Of a stretch of 64,000 bases of DNA, positions 1 through 12,193 are shown piece after piece. Origin of the DNA: Acinetobacter sp. YWS30-1 (lineage in GTDB: Bacteria > Pseudomonadota > Gammaproteobacteria > Pseudomonadales > Moraxellaceae). The notes beneath the pieces were generated by a model. It was not told the DNA's origin, made no database searches, and saw only the letters and a list, made by a program, of their open reading frames with translations. The position numbers were made by a program, and so were the translations under genes. How positions within the stretch are numbered: position 1 is the first letter of the stretch; the number at the start of each line of letters is the position of its first letter. The DNA lies in assembly GCF_033558715.1 (NCBI RefSeq), contig NZ_CP114606.1, positions 1 through 64,000 on the forward strand, in the 5' to 3' direction.

Positions 1-1383
1 ATGCTTTGGACAGACTGCTTAAATCGCTTGCGACAAGAGCTCTCTGGAAATGTCTTTACAATGTGGATTCGCCCGTTGGTTGCAGAAGAGCTGGACGATA
101 CCCTGCGTCTTTATGCACCTAATCCGTATTGGACGCGCTACATTCAAGAGCATCATCTGGAACTGATTTCGATTTTGGCCGAACAGCTGTCTGAAGGTCG
201 CGTACGTAAAGTTGAAATTCTGGTGGATTCACGTCCAGGTGCAATTTTATCTGCCAGTGAACAGCCAGCGACGACAACAGCGGCTTTGGAATCTGCACCT
301 GTGGTTGCGCCAGCACCGCGTCCTAAGAAAGAAAAAGAAGATTCAGGCAAAAATAGCCGTAAACGTCAGCTGAACCCTTTATTTACGTTTTCGTTATTTG
401 TTGAAGGTCGTTCTAACCAGATGGCAGCTGAAACCTGTCGTAAGGTATTAACCCAACTCGGGGCTTCACAACATAACCCGCTATTTTTATATGGTCCGAC
501 TGGTCTGGGCAAAACCCACTTGATGCAAGCCGTTGGTAATGCTTTATTGCAGGCCAAGCCGAATGCCCGCGTAATGTATATGACTGCGGAAAGCTTTGTG
601 CAGGATTTTGTCAGTTCCCTACAACAGGGCAAGGTTGAAGAGTTCAAAAAAAACTGCCGTTCATTGGATCTTTTGCTAGTCGATGATATTCATTTGCTGG
701 CAGGTAAAGAAGCCAGTCTGGTTGAATTCTTCTATACCTTTAACGCGCTATTGGATGAATCGAAGCAAATTATCCTGACCTCGGATCGTTACCCTAAAGA
801 ATTGACCGAACTGGACCCACGTCTGGTTTCACGTTTTTCCTGGGGACTTTCTGTGGGTGTGGAACCACCCGATATCGAAACCCGAATTGAAATCTTGCTG
901 AAAAAAGCCGAAAACACCGGTGTAGATTTACCACGTAACTGTGCGCTATTTATCGCCCAACAAGTAGTAGCGAACGTCCGTGAACTGGAAGGTGCGCTAA
1001 ACAAAGTGGTGGCGATCTCGCGTTTTAAAGGAACACCGATTGATCTGGATGTGGTGCGTGAGTCTTTGAAAGATGTCCTCGCAATTCGTGCCCGGACCAT
1101 CAGCACTGAAAATATCCAGCGTGTAGTGAGTGAATATTTCCGCATTCCGCTTAAAGAGCTGGTAGGTCCAAAACGTACCCGTATTTATGCCCGTCCACGT
1201 CAGCTTGCAATGGGTCTGGCACGTGAACTGACTGGAGACAGTTTCCCGGAAATTGGTATGGCTTTTGGTGGTCGAGATCACAGTACAGTCATGCATGCCT
1301 GCGAAAAAGTACAGAGCTTGCGTGAAGAAGATCCGATCTTCAATGAGGACTATAAAAACCTGCAACGCCTGTTGCAGAGTTGA
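1..1383 (+). CDS. dnaA: Chromosomal replication initiator DnaA
   Basis: DnaA binds 9-mer boxes (TTATCCACA) at the origin, oligomerises with ATP and opens the duplex. The 460-residue protein has the usual layout: an N-terminal DnaB-interaction domain, a variable Ala/Pro/Lys-rich linker (about residues 85-125), an AAA+ domain with Walker A GPTGLGKT near residue 165 and Walker B LLLVDDIH, and a C-terminal helix-turn-helix with the box-recognition motif GGRDHSTVMHA. The ATG at base 1 is the first base of the window, so its promoter and ribosome binding site are not visible. It heads the conserved dnaA-dnaN-recF-gyrB cluster. Confidence 0.99.
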   Translation: MLWTDCLNRLRQELSGNVFTMWIRPLVAEELDDTLRLYAPNPYWTRYIQEHHLELISILAEQLSEGRVRKVEILVDSRPGAILSASEQPATTTAALESAPVVAPAPRPKKEKEDSGKNSRKRQLNPLFTFSLFVEGRSNQMAAETCRKVLTQLGASQHNPLFLYGPTGLGKTHLMQAVGNALLQAKPNARVMYMTAESFVQDFVSSLQQGKVEEFKKNCRSLDLLLVDDIHLLAGKEASLVEFFYTFNALLDESKQIILTSDRYPKELTELDPRLVSRFSWGLSVGVEPPDIETRIEILLKKAENTGVDLPRNCALFIAQQVVANVRELEGALNKVVAISRFKGTPIDLDVVRESLKDVLAIRARTISTENIQRVVSEYFRIPLKELVGPKRTRIYARPRQLAMGLARELTGDSFPEIGMAFGGRDHSTVMHACEKVQSLREEDPIFNEDYKNLQRLLQS

Positions 1384-1409
1384 CCTAAAACGCTCAAATT
1401 CTGTTCTTG

Positions 1410-1434
1410 CTATGCGGCCTGTTTTGCCGCATAG
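1410..1434 (+). promoter_or_regulatory. Hairpin between dnaA and dnaN
   Basis: CTATGCGGC and GCCGCATAG form a perfect 9-bp stem with a 7-nt loop, 26 nt after the dnaA stop. It is not followed by a T-run, so it does not look like a full Rho-independent terminator. It may be an mRNA processing or stability element, or a weak attenuator, between dnaA and dnaN. Confidence 0.4.
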
Positions 1435-1492
1435 TTAACTGCTAAAAATTCAACTTTTATCTTATTAATCTTCAGCTTTAGAGGAATGTACC

Positions 1493-2641
1493 GTGCGTTT
1501 AAAAATCGCGAAAGAAAGCTTACTGAATGTTCTCTCACATGTCGTAGGAGCGGTTGAACGTCGCCATACCTTAAATATTCTTTCAAACCTGAAAATCCAG
1601 GTGACTGCTGAAGCTTTGACCGTCACTGGTTCGGATCTGGAAGTGGAACTGGTTGCCAGCACACAGTTGGCTGAAGGTGCATGCCTGCAAGCCGGTGAAA
1701 CCACTGTTCCAGCACGTAAGCTGATTGATATCTGTAAATCTTTGCCATCAGCAGCCCTGATCGACCTGCAAATTACCGATGACCAGCGTTGTATCCTGAA
1801 ATCTGGAAATAGTCGTTTTGTGCTCGGTACTTTGCCTGCGGATGACTATCCATTACTGAATACTGAAAATACTCAAGGCACGCAAGTGACTGTGACTCAG
1901 CGCGAATTAAAGCGTCTGTTTGAAAAAACGGCTTTCGCAATGGCAGTGCAGGATGTGCGTTTCTACCTGACCGGTACTTTACTTGAAATTGACGCCAATC
2001 AGCTTCGTGCGGTAACGACAGATGGTCACCGCTTGGCACTGTGTGAAACAGCAGCACAATCGACTGCAACTCAACCGATTCAAGCCATTGTTCCACGTAA
2101 GGCAGTCGCTGAATTACAACGTTTATTAAGCGTTGAAGATGAGCAGCTTTCTCTGCTGATTGGTCGTGAATTATTGAATGTGACCATTCGCATGGCCAGC
2201 CGTGATAAAGAACAGACCGATATCACAGTTCGTTTCACTACGAAACTGATTGACGGTAAATTCCCGGACTACCGCCGTGTGATTCCACGTGGTGGCGACA
2301 AGAATGTGATTATTGCGCATGACGTGTTTAAGCAATCTTTACAACGCGTGGCTATTTTGAGTAATGAAAAACTGCGTGGCGTATTCCTGAACTTTAATGC
2401 CGGTTCATTACAACTTCGTGCCAATAACCCGGAACAGGATGAGGCGATTGAAGATCTGGCCATCCAGTATGCAGATGCACCACTGGAAATGTCATTCAAT
2501 GCGCAATACCTGATTGAAGTGCTAGGGGTACTGGACGGTGAAGATGTATCGATGACCATGACTGAAGCGAATCAGTCTGTGCTGGTTCAAGATCCATCTC
2601 ATACCGATCAGACTTATGTCGTGATGCCAATGCGTGTCTAA
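1493..2641 (+). CDS. dnaN: DNA polymerase III beta sliding clamp
   Basis: The beta clamp is a ring-shaped dimer that tethers DNA polymerase III to DNA and is loaded by the gamma complex. The 382-residue length is typical of the family (E. coli 366), and the protein ends in the characteristic VVMPMRV. The start is a GTG at 1493 after AGAGGAATGTACC, which supplies the ribosome binding site. It lies 109 bp after dnaA and 25 bp before recF, so dnaN and recF are probably co-transcribed. Confidence 0.98.
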   Translation: MRLKIAKESLLNVLSHVVGAVERRHTLNILSNLKIQVTAEALTVTGSDLEVELVASTQLAEGACLQAGETTVPARKLIDICKSLPSAALIDLQITDDQRCILKSGNSRFVLGTLPADDYPLLNTENTQGTQVTVTQRELKRLFEKTAFAMAVQDVRFYLTGTLLEIDANQLRAVTTDGHRLALCETAAQSTATQPIQAIVPRKAVAELQRLLSVEDEQLSLLIGRELLNVTIRMASRDKEQTDITVRFTTKLIDGKFPDYRRVIPRGGDKNVIIAHDVFKQSLQRVAILSNEKLRGVFLNFNAGSLQLRANNPEQDEAIEDLAIQYADAPLEMSFNAQYLIEVLGVLDGEDVSMTMTEANQSVLVQDPSHTDQTYVVMPMRV

Positions 2642-2666
2642 GCGACAGCTGAGTTAAGCCAACGCT

Positions 2667-3749
2667 ATGCATATTACGCGTCTTCATATTGAACGTGTAC
2701 GAAACTTAAAAACGGTTGCACTCCAGGGATTGCAACCGTTTAATGTTTTTTATGGCCAGAATGGTTCAGGCAAGACTTCAGTACTGGAAGCTATTCATTT
2801 ACTGGCCACAGGACGCTCCTTTCGTACCCATATCCCGAAAAATTACATTCAGCATGGCGCCTCGGATGCGATTGTGTTCGCCCAATCGGAAACTGAAAAA
2901 GTCGGCATGCAAAAAATGGCCAGCGGGGAACAGCTGATTAAGGTTAATGGCGATGCGATTGCGACTCAAGGCCAGCTTGCTAAAATGTTGCCCTTACAAC
3001 TGCTTGATCCACAAAGTACCGATATTATCGATCATGGCGCCAAACCACGTCGTCAGTTATTGGACTGGTTAATGTTCCACGTGGAACCAGAGTTTTATCA
3101 TGCCTGGCAATATTATTCACGAGCCTTAAAACAGCGGAACAGCCTGCTTAAATCCAAACGTTTTCTAAGTTTGTCTGATCTGGAACCGTGGAACCAGATG
3201 CTGAGTGAGTATGGCGAGATTTTGCACTCCCAGCGTGTCGGCATCGTGGAACAGTGGAAGCCATTTTTTGAGGATGATCTCAAGCATCTACTGCCTGATC
3301 TGGAGATTTCTCTGGAATACAGCCCTGGCTTTCACAGCGAAAACGGCCTGCTGAATGACCTGACCAATCATCATGATAAAGATGTGGAACGACGCTATAC
3401 CGAATATGGTCCACATCGCGCAGATTTGCGTATCAAGACCCCTTTGGGGGATGCTGATGTGATCCTGTCCCGTGGACAAAAAAAGCTTTTAATGATGGCA
3501 CTTAAACTGTCGCAAATCGCAATGCTGCATTCTTGTAATAAGGAAACTGTGGTATTATTAGATGATGTGACAGCAGAATTAGATTTAACCGCACAACAAC
3601 GTTTAATTGAGCGATTGAGCCAGCTTGGTAGTCAAGTTTTTATTACCACTTTAGACCATGAATCAGTACAAAAGCACCTACATGATCTGTCTATCTCATA
3701 TCAGTTATTCAATGTTGAAAACGGTACAGTTCAAGTTGTTGTGCAATAG
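2667..3749 (+). CDS. recF: DNA replication and repair protein RecF
   Basis: RecF is an SMC/ABC-like ATPase that acts with RecO and RecR to load RecA at single-strand gaps. The 360-residue protein has Walker [10 protein letters not shown] near residue 35, an ABC-type signature around [14 protein letters not shown], and a Walker B/D-loop [12 protein letters not shown] near residue 305. It follows dnaN by 25 bp and precedes gyrB by 54 bp, the standard gammaproteobacterial order. ATG start. Confidence 0.97.
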   Translation: MHITRLHIERVRNLKTVALQGLQPFNVFYGQNGSGKTSVLEAIHLLATGRSFRTHIPKNYIQHGASDAIVFAQSETEKVGMQKMASGEQLIKVNGDAIATQGQLAKMLPLQLLDPQSTDIIDHGAKPRRQLLDWLMFHVEPEFYHAWQYYSRALKQRNSLLKSKRFLSLSDLEPWNQMLSEYGEILHSQRVGIVEQWKPFFEDDLKHLLPDLEISLEYSPGFHSENGLLNDLTNHHDKDVERRYTEYGPHRADLRIKTPLGDADVILSRGQKKLLMMALKLSQIAMLHSCNKETVVLLDDVTAELDLTAQQRLIERLSQLGSQVFITTLDHESVQKHLHDLSISYQLFNVENGTVQVVVQ

Positions 3750-3794
3750 TTTTTAAATTTTTACCTATCTTTGGATAAACCTATATTTCACTAG

Positions 3795-6269
<2,475 letters not shown>

Positions 6270-6298
6270 TCCATTGGAATAAATCGAAACGAAAAAGC

Positions 6299-6310
6299 GC
6301 CTTTTAAGGC
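6299..6310. repeat. Left target-site duplication of IS copy 1
   Basis: GCCTTTTAAGGC is repeated exactly at 7578-7589 on the other side of the element. The 12-mer is itself palindromic because it is the stem-loop of the gyrB terminator, so the exact duplication length could be 10-12 bp. Confidence 0.9.
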
Positions 6311-7577
6311 ACTGCTGTCCCACAATTTTTCACAAGAGGAAGCTCAAATGAGCTTCCTCTTGTTTTATGGGTATTTTATCGGGTGAAAATAAAGCTTTTA
6401 AAGTTCTTCTTTCAAACAAATTCACTTGAATTATTCTGAGTAAACGTTGAACTGTCCAACCTGTTTTTCCTAAATGTTGAGCGAAACTCACCAATAAATA
6501 GGCGATCATCGCAATCCAGATTTGTGTCTGAATTGCGTTCCTGCTGCGACCTAGAAACGCTTTTAATTTGAGATTCTGCTTAATCGCCTTAAAGAACAGC
6601 TCAACTTTCCAACGATCTTTATAAATCGCCGCAATGGTGGAGGCGGCTAAATGAAAGTTATTGCTGAGAAAGCTAAAGTGCTTGCCACTTTGCTGATCTC
6701 TATATTCAATTCTTCTTAACACTGGGGCTTTTCTTTTTAGGGCATGTGCGCTATTCAGCTGAATGGTTTCATCTTTTAGAATACCTTTGGATTCAAGCAC
6801 TGGATGTTGCTGGATCACCTGATACACAGATTTAGGCCTAAAACGTGTGACAAATCCAATGTTTTGAGCAGTCAGATTTGCATACCATTGGTAATCGACA
6901 TAGCCTTTATCAAAAACTACAATGCTGCCAGCAGGAAACTGGAATTTGCGGCCTTGTACCATGTCATTTTCTTTGCCATTTTCAACTGCAACAAACTCAG
7001 GAATATCATTGCTGTGATTCAATCCTATACTGAGTTTCATGCTGGCTTTTGAGTCGTGAACTTTGGCCCATTCACATAAGGAAAGCGACAGGTCAATATG
7101 ACTGGCATCCAAGGAATACAAGGGATTCTTAAAGCGAAATTTATGAGCGACTTTTGAGTGGTCATAGTATTTAAGCAACTTGTAAAATAGCTGTTGATAC
7201 AAGGCAGCAGGCTGCTGCTCATTGATTCGTGCCAGCGTGCTTCGGGGAATAGACTTTGCTCCGAGATGACTTAGCTTTTCCTGTTGGCACTCCAGATTGG
7301 ATTGAATATCTCTCAGACTTTGCCTACAAGAGAATTGAGACATCAATATGGCAATAAACTGATCCCACCGGGAAGCCGCTCTAAATTTCTGTCCAACATG
7401 GTGCACTTTAGCAAGTTGTTCAAAATCCTGTCGCACAACAGGTTTAATTAGCTCATGAAATACGGTATTCTGATGTGACAAAACCTGAATCCTGGTCGTT
7501 AAAGTGTTTGTTTGCACTCATATTTTAACTGTTAGGACTCAGGTTTTTTTATTTAAAGCAAACTATGGGACAGCAGT
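6311..7577 (-). mobile_element. IS4-family insertion sequence, copy 1
   Basis: The 1267-bp element is bounded by inverted repeats starting ACTGCTGTCCCA at both ends and carries one transposase gene on the minus strand. It sits in the Rho-independent terminator of gyrB, and an intact 12-bp target duplication flanks it, so this is an original insertion and not a recombinant. An almost identical copy of the same length lies at 56623-57889 in the opposite orientation. Just inside the transposase 3' end is a 30-bp palindrome with 14-bp arms (6330-6365 region). Confidence 0.95.
6330..7517 (-). CDS. IS4-family transposase (copy 1)
   Basis: The 395-residue DDE transposase has an N-terminal DUF4372-like region (residues 1-75), catalytic aspartates D137 (in LDASHID) and D203 (in VFDKGY), and the IS4 signature Y299-x2-R302-x3-E306-x6-K313 around YKDRWKVELFFKAIK. 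All catalytic residues are present, so the copy is probably active. The annotated start is a GTG; an in-frame TTG about 12 codons later is an alternative. It differs from copy 2 at D119 (E in copy 2) and I335 (S in copy 2). The last codons overlap a strong palindrome. Confidence 0.95.
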   Translation of the reverse strand: MQTNTLTTRIQVLSHQNTVFHELIKPVVRQDFEQLAKVHHVGQKFRAASRWDQFIAILMSQFSCRQSLRDIQSNLECQQEKLSHLGAKSIPRSTLARINEQQPAALYQQLFYKLLKYYDHSKVAHKFRFKNPLYSLDASHIDLSLSLCEWAKVHDSKASMKLSIGLNHSNDIPEFVAVENGKENDMVQGRKFQFPAGSIVVFDKGYVDYQWYANLTAQNIGFVTRFRPKSVYQVIQQHPVLESKGILKDETIQLNSAHALKRKAPVLRRIEYRDQQSGKHFSFLSNNFHLAASTIAAIYKDRWKVELFFKAIKQNLKLKAFLGRSRNAIQTQIWIAMIAYLLVSFAQHLGKTGWTVQRLLRIIQVNLFERRTLKALFSPDKIPIKQEEAHLSFLL

Positions 7578-7597
7578 GCCTTTTAAGGCGCTTTTTT
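7578..7597 (+). terminator. Rebuilt gyrB terminator and right target duplication
   Basis: GCCTTTTAAGGC (second copy of the duplicated target) continues into GC and a T7 run. Before insertion the hairpin was GCGCCTT-TT-AAGGCGC followed by T7. The right half still forms a hairpin followed by T residues, but gyrB transcripts must now cross the whole element to reach it. Confidence 0.8.
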
Positions 7598-7740
7598 TAC
7601 GTAAATTTTCTATTAATGCCGGATGAACTGTTTAGAATAATTTTAATCTAAGCAGTTTTTAGACCAATGATCCGCTGATATTAGGTTTCAAAAAAGCCTG
7701 GTTCAGTAGAATCAAGTCTTATTTATAAAGAGGTTTATCC

Positions 7741-8088
7741 ATGGATAGCCAGCTTGAAGAAATACGTGAGATCTGGGCCAATGCATTCTATAGTGGCGAC
7801 TATGATGTGCTGCGCCACTACGAACATCAGGACTTTCAGGTGGTTTTTGAACAGGAAGGCCGCGTAGAAGGAAGTTATCTGCGTTATGACCGGATCGCTC
7901 ATGCGGTACAAAACGGTGTATGGAAACCGCTGAAGCCAGACATAGAATATGAAGAATACGAGTACAATGAAGATCAGACCGAATGCCGGATCTTGATTGG
8001 ACTGGAAAATAATAAACAGCGTCTTCAGGAGATCTGGAAGCTAGAGGATGAATGGAAAATTCTAGAACTTAGATTTTTGAAATCCTGA
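7741..8088 (+). CDS. NTF2-like/SnoaL-type small protein
   Basis: A 115-residue acidic soluble protein without a signal peptide. The opening helix (EEIREIWANAFYSGDYDVLRHY), the strand-rich middle and the C-terminal WKLEDEWKILELRFLKS resemble the cone-shaped NTF2/SnoaL (DUF4440-like) fold, which binds small ligands or acts as a small enzyme; no function can be assigned. The ATG follows AAAGAGGTTTATCC, a good ribosome binding site. It stands alone between the IS copy and a long non-coding region. Confidence 0.75.
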   Translation: MDSQLEEIREIWANAFYSGDYDVLRHYEHQDFQVVFEQEGRVEGSYLRYDRIAHAVQNGVWKPLKPDIEYEEYEYNEDQTECRILIGLENNKQRLQEIWKLEDEWKILELRFLKS

Positions 8089-8176
8089 ATTTCAATGATT
8101 TATTAAGTTACTTCGAAATTTTTTAAAAATATTTGAATAGTGTTGTTTTAAATCTTGCTTAAACCTTGATCAATCG

Positions 8177-8302
8177 TGTGGATAACTGCAAAGTTATCCA
8201 TATTTTTTATGTGAATAAGATAGTATTTATCCACAAGTTATATTGCCTTTCTTATCTCTCATTTTTTTAAATTCAAATTTAATTTCTATATCTTGTGGAT
8301 AA
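8177..8302. other. Candidate replication origin (four DnaA boxes)
   Basis: Three perfect and one near-perfect TTATCCACA boxes in both orientations lie next to an AT-rich unwinding-type stretch, within 2 kb of gyrB. This is what an oriC looks like, but the region upstream of dnaA, the other usual place, is outside the window, so it may be the origin, one half of a bipartite origin, or a DnaA-titrating site. Confidence 0.5.
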
Positions 8303-8736
8303 GTGTTTTTAAATTTAAAATAGGTTTTTGAATTTAAAAGACTAGTTGGAGCCATAACTTCTCTGCTCTTAAAAGCAACCAGTTCAGGTGAATTTTTATC
8401 TGTTTTTAATGGAAAAATTATATAAACCAGCTAAAAATTAATAGCTTATATTAATATTGTAGATTTAATTAATAATCAGCGTGGAACATATTTTAATTCT
8501 AAAAATCTTCACTGTAGTGAAACTACACAATTAATTTAATAATCAAGTGAACTTTCAATTTTTTATTACTGAATCATAGGCTTATAGATTTTTCTAACTT
8601 TTACTTCTATAGCTTAGTTTCTTTAAGCTGGATCATCACGTGACCTAGTGCCAGTTCATTTGATAAACAGGCAATAGATCTGAACTTTTAAAACTGAAAA
8701 TAGAAAAAGTATGGTTTATAAAATGGTGATCAAAAA

Positions 8737-8770
8737 TAAAAAAAGCGCCTAACGGCGCTTTCTATTTTTT
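8737..8770. terminator. Bidirectional terminator
   Basis: AAAGCGCC-TAAC-GGCGCTTT flanked by A-rich and T-rich sides. On the minus strand it directly follows the alcohol dehydrogenase stop. Confidence 0.8.
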
Positions 8771-8781
8771 AATGATTGTAT

Positions 8782-9945
8782 TTATGGGGTCAGAATAATC
8801 TTGCGGCAGTCTTCTTCACGTTTATCGAAAATACGATAGCCTTCAGCAGCTTCTTCCAGTTTCATGCGATGGGTAATAATCACTTCTGGAGACAGCTGGC
8901 CATTTTCTACATATTCAAGTAATTGTGGCAGGAATTTATGTACATGTGTTTGACCCATTTTAAAGGTCAAGCCTTTATCGAAGGCATCACCAAACAGGAA
9001 GCCATGAATTGGACCAGCATATACGCCTGGCACACTCACCACACCACCACGGCGTACTGCGGCGATACATTGACGTAGGGCAAAGCCGCTCGAACCTTCA
9101 ATTTTTAGATTCGTCATCACAGTTTCAAGCAAACTGCCTTTGGCCTCGAAACCAATCGCATCAATGACGGCATCAACACCACGATGACCGGCAGTATTTT
9201 GAATAATATATTCAGCTGCATCGACTTCATCAAAATTCACTGGAATTGCACCATAAGTTTGATGGGCGAAACGCAGACGGTAAGGGTGGTGATCGACCAT
9301 AAAGATCTGTTCGGCACCTAGCATACGTGCGCAGGCAGCCGACAGTAAACCAACTGGACCAGCACCATAAATCGCAACACTGGAGCCGCGAGTGACCTGG
9401 GCATTGGTTACAGCCTGCCATGCAGTAGGCAAGATATCAGTCAGAAACAGGACTTTTTCATCCGGTAATGATCCCGGCACTTTAAATGGGCCCACATTAC
9501 CTTTAGGCACACGAACATATTCAGCCTGTCCGCCTGGTACACCGCCATATAAATGGCTATAACCAAACAGAGCCGCACCTGGTGGAATTTGTTTCTTATT
9601 GATAATTGCACCACGGCCAGTATTGGTATTTTCACAGGCAGCCATCAGTTCATGTTCACAGAAAAAACAGTGACCACATGCAATCACGAAAGGAATAATT
9701 ACCCGGTCGCCTTTTTTGACTTCTGTGACTTCAGGGCCGACTTCTTCTACAATTCCCATAAATTCATGGCCGAAAATATCGCCATCTTCAGTGGCCGGGA
9801 TTTTACCCCGGTATAGATGCAGATCTGAGCCACAGATGGCAGTCGCTGTCACCCTTAAAATGACGTCATCTGGTTCCTGAATCACTGGATCTGGAACGGA
9901 TTCAACTCGTACATCCCGAGCACCATGATAGGTAAGAGCACGCAT
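8782..9945 (-). CDS. Zinc-dependent alcohol dehydrogenase (FDH/threonine-DH-like)
   Basis: A 387-residue medium-chain dehydrogenase of the glutathione-independent formaldehyde dehydrogenase-like group, oxidising an alcohol or aldehyde with NAD(P). Catalytic zinc ligands sit in ICGSDLHLY and [12 protein letters not shown]; the structural zinc site is the four-cysteine run [15 protein letters not shown]; the Rossmann motif is [14 protein letters not shown]. The length and the insert after the structural zinc site fit this subgroup better than the classic ADH. The physiological substrate cannot be told. It is monocistronic, with its terminator at 8737-8770. Confidence 0.88.
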   Translation of the reverse strand: MRALTYHGARDVRVESVPDPVIQEPDDVILRVTATAICGSDLHLYRGKIPATEDGDIFGHEFMGIVEEVGPEVTEVKKGDRVIIPFVIACGHCFFCEHELMAACENTNTGRGAIINKKQIPPGAALFGYSHLYGGVPGGQAEYVRVPKGNVGPFKVPGSLPDEKVLFLTDILPTAWQAVTNAQVTRGSSVAIYGAGPVGLLSAACARMLGAEQIFMVDHHPYRLRFAHQTYGAIPVNFDEVDAAEYIIQNTAGHRGVDAVIDAIGFEAKGSLLETVMTNLKIEGSSGFALRQCIAAVRRGGVVSVPGVYAGPIHGFLFGDAFDKGLTFKMGQTHVHKFLPQLLEYVENGQLSPEVIITHRMKLEEAAEGYRIFDKREEDCRKIILTP

Positions 9946-10195
9946 GCGGATTTCCTCTCTCTAGTTCAACATTAAACAGACTCGTATCAAGGCTACCAAA
10001 AATAAAAAACACTTTTATTAGAGCCTTATGCGCCAAGAAATCGCTGTAAATTAATGTATGAAATAAGACATCCGAGTGTTTAAAAAATAAACTTATATAG
10101 GATTTGCGTAATTCACTACAAAATATGTCAAAAAACGGTTTCGATAAAAAAATCAGGGAAAAGATGGAGAGAGCAATATATAAAAAGTATAAAAA
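9946..10195. other. Intergenic, promoter side of the dehydrogenase
   Basis: About 250 bp between the dehydrogenase start and the terminator of the next minus-strand gene. AAGAGGAAATCC-type purine-rich sequence just upstream of the dehydrogenase ATG (minus strand) provides a ribosome binding site. I see no ORF or RNA structure in the rest. Confidence 0.4.
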
Positions 10196-10226
10196 AGAGA
10201 TTAGCTCCAGTTGCAGCTAATCTCTA
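10196..10226 (-). terminator. Terminator of the ABC-F gene
   Basis: GAGATTAGCT and AGCTAATCTC form a 10-bp stem; on the minus strand it is followed by a T-run. Confidence 0.8.
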
Positions 10227-10249
10227 AGATTTGAATCAAGGTTTAAAAC

Positions 10250-12193
10250 TTAACCTTCCTGAAAAGATTGCTCCAAACTTTCTAGCTCCATCATCAGTTC
10301 TAGCATTTGCTCTTCGGCAGTTTCCAGTTTCTGTTTCAGTTCAGTTTGCTCGTTCATAAGTTTCAGCAAGTCATCTTTACGTGCAGCTTCATATAAAGCG
10401 CTATCTGCCAGCAATTCTTCAATTTCTGCCAGACGCGGTTGTAACTTGTCAATTTGCGCTTCGCATTTTTCGATATTCTTGCGAATCGGACGAGTCTGCT
10501 CACGACGCTGAGCGGCCAGTTTGCGCTGTGCTTCCTTATCTACTTTGGCTACCACCACAGGTTTAGCTTCTGTTTCTACTACCTGTGCTTTGGCTAAGGC
10601 ATTCTGTGCATTGATCTGCTGTTGACGCGCTTCACGTAACCATTTGGCATAGTCCTGCAAATCACCCTCAAATTCGGTACAACGTCCGGCATGTACTAAC
10701 AGCAATTCATCACATACTGTCGCAATCAATTGACGTTCATGCGAAACGAGTACCACCGCACCTTCAAAATCCTGCAAAGCCATAGTCAGGGCATGGCGCA
10801 TATCCAGATCCAGATGGTTTGTCGGTTCATCCAGAATCAGTACATTTGGACGCTGCCAAACAATTAAAGCCAAAGCCAAACGTGCACGTTCACCCCCAGA
10901 GAAACTCTCACATGGGGTATCCATGCGCTCACCGCTAAAACCGAAACTGCCGAGGAAAGAGCGTAAAGAAGCTTCACTGATTTTTGGATCGGCGATACGT
11001 GCCAGTTGTAGCATTGGGCTGGCATTAGCATCCAAAGCATCCATCTGATGCTGAGCAAAATAACCGATATTGAGTAATTCTGAGGCTTTACGTTGACCAT
11101 TTAATAAAGGCAAATCTCCGACTAAGGTTTTGATTAGGGTTGATTTACCCGCACCATTCATTCCCAGTAAACCAATGCGAGAATTTGGGGTGATTTGCAG
11201 GTTAATTTTGCTGGCAATCGATTTATCGCCATAACCAATTTCCGCCTGTTCCAAGGCCAGAAGTGGTGAACTCATTTTGGTCGGTTCACGGAAACTGAAG
11301 GTAAAAGGTGTATCCACATGAGCAGGGGCGAGATCCTGCATGCGCTCCAGCATTTTGATCCGACTTTGGGCCTGACGTGCTTTGGTCGCTTTGGCTTTAA
11401 AACGGTCAATAAATTTTTGTAAATGTGCCCGGGCTTCCTGCTGTTTCTCAAAGGCTTGTTGCTGTTGCGCCAGACGTTCACTACGGGTCACTTCAAAAGT
11501 TGAATAATTGCCGGTATAGAGGGTGAGTTCCTGATTTTCGATATGCAGAATATGATCCGTCACAGCATCCAGAAAATCACGGTCATGCGAAATTAGCACT
11601 AAAGTGCCTTCATACGCCTTTAACCAATCTTCGAGCCACAAGATCGCATCCAGATCCAAGTGGTTGGTTGGTTCATCGAGTAATAGCAGGTCGGAACGGC
11701 TCATCAGGGTACGGGCCAAATTCAGTCGCATCCGCCAACCGCCTGAAAAACTGGAAACATCCAGACGGATCTGATGATCCATAAAGCCCAGACCGGCCAT
11801 TAACTGAGCTGCTTTTGATGGTGCAGAATAGCCATGAATCTCGTCGAAACGGCCATGTAGCTGTGCCAGTTCTGCATCGGACAGCTGTTCTGGATGCGCA
11901 AGTTTGGCCTGTATATCCCAATACTCTTCATCGCCTGACAGAACAAAATCAATGGCCGGCATATCTAGTGCTTTAATTTCCTGAGCCATATGCGCTACGG
12001 TCCACACGGATGGACGGGTTAGTGAACCTTCATCTGCACTGAGCTCACCTAAAAGAGCCGCAAACAGGGTTGATTTTCCTGCGCCATTCACGCCGGTTAA
12101 ACCAATTTTCCAGCCGGGATGAAGCTGCATGGAGGCTTTTTGAAATAACACTCGCCCACCACGGCGTAACGAAACTTGGTCTAACTGAATCAT
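10250..12193 (-). CDS. yheS: ABC-F family ATPase, YheS-like
   Basis: A cytoplasmic ABC-F protein of 647 residues: two ABC ATPase domains in tandem, no membrane segments, and a long charged C-terminal coiled coil (residues about 530-645). Walker A motifs are TGVNGAGKST and LGMNGAGKST; signatures are SSFSGGWRMRLNLA and ESFSGGERARLALA; both Walker B are LLLDEPTNHLDLD-like. ABC-F proteins act on ribosomes stalled in translation. The sequence follows E. coli YheS closely. I chose the ATG giving MIQLDQVSLRRG; the upstream in-frame TTG adds seven residues not seen in relatives. Confidence 0.92.
   Translation of the reverse strand: MIQLDQVSLRRGGRVLFQKASMQLHPGWKIGLTGVNGAGKSTLFAALLGELSADEGSLTRPSVWTVAHMAQEIKALDMPAIDFVLSGDEEYWDIQAKLAHPEQLSDAELAQLHGRFDEIHGYSAPSKAAQLMAGLGFMDHQIRLDVSSFSGGWRMRLNLARTLMSRSDLLLLDEPTNHLDLDAILWLEDWLKAYEGTLVLISHDRDFLDAVTDHILHIENQELTLYTGNYSTFEVTRSERLAQQQQAFEKQQEARAHLQKFIDRFKAKATKARQAQSRIKMLERMQDLAPAHVDTPFTFSFREPTKMSSPLLALEQAEIGYGDKSIASKINLQITPNSRIGLLGMNGAGKSTLIKTLVGDLPLLNGQRKASELLNIGYFAQHQMDALDANASPMLQLARIADPKISEASLRSFLGSFGFSGERMDTPCESFSGGERARLALALIVWQRPNVLILDEPTNHLDLDMRHALTMALQDFEGAVVLVSHERQLIATVCDELLLVHAGRCTEFEGDLQDYAKWLREARQQQINAQNALAKAQVVETEAKPVVVAKVDKEAQRKLAAQRREQTRPIRKNIEKCEAQIDKLQPRLAEIEELLADSALYEAARKDDLLKLMNEQTELKQKLETAEEQMLELMMELESLEQSFQEG

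Larger units (their letters stand above)
8089..8781. other. AT-rich intergenic region with DnaA-box cluster
   Basis: No gene is visible in about 690 bp. Four DnaA-box-like 9-mers lie within 126 bp: TGTGGATAA at 8177-8185, TTATCCATA at 8194-8202 (one mismatch), TTATCCACA at 8227-8235 and TGTGGATAA at 8294-8302. They are followed by very AT-rich DNA up to about 8620, with runs such as TTTTTAAATTTAAAATAGG. The region ends with the terminator at 8737-8770. Confidence 0.7.
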
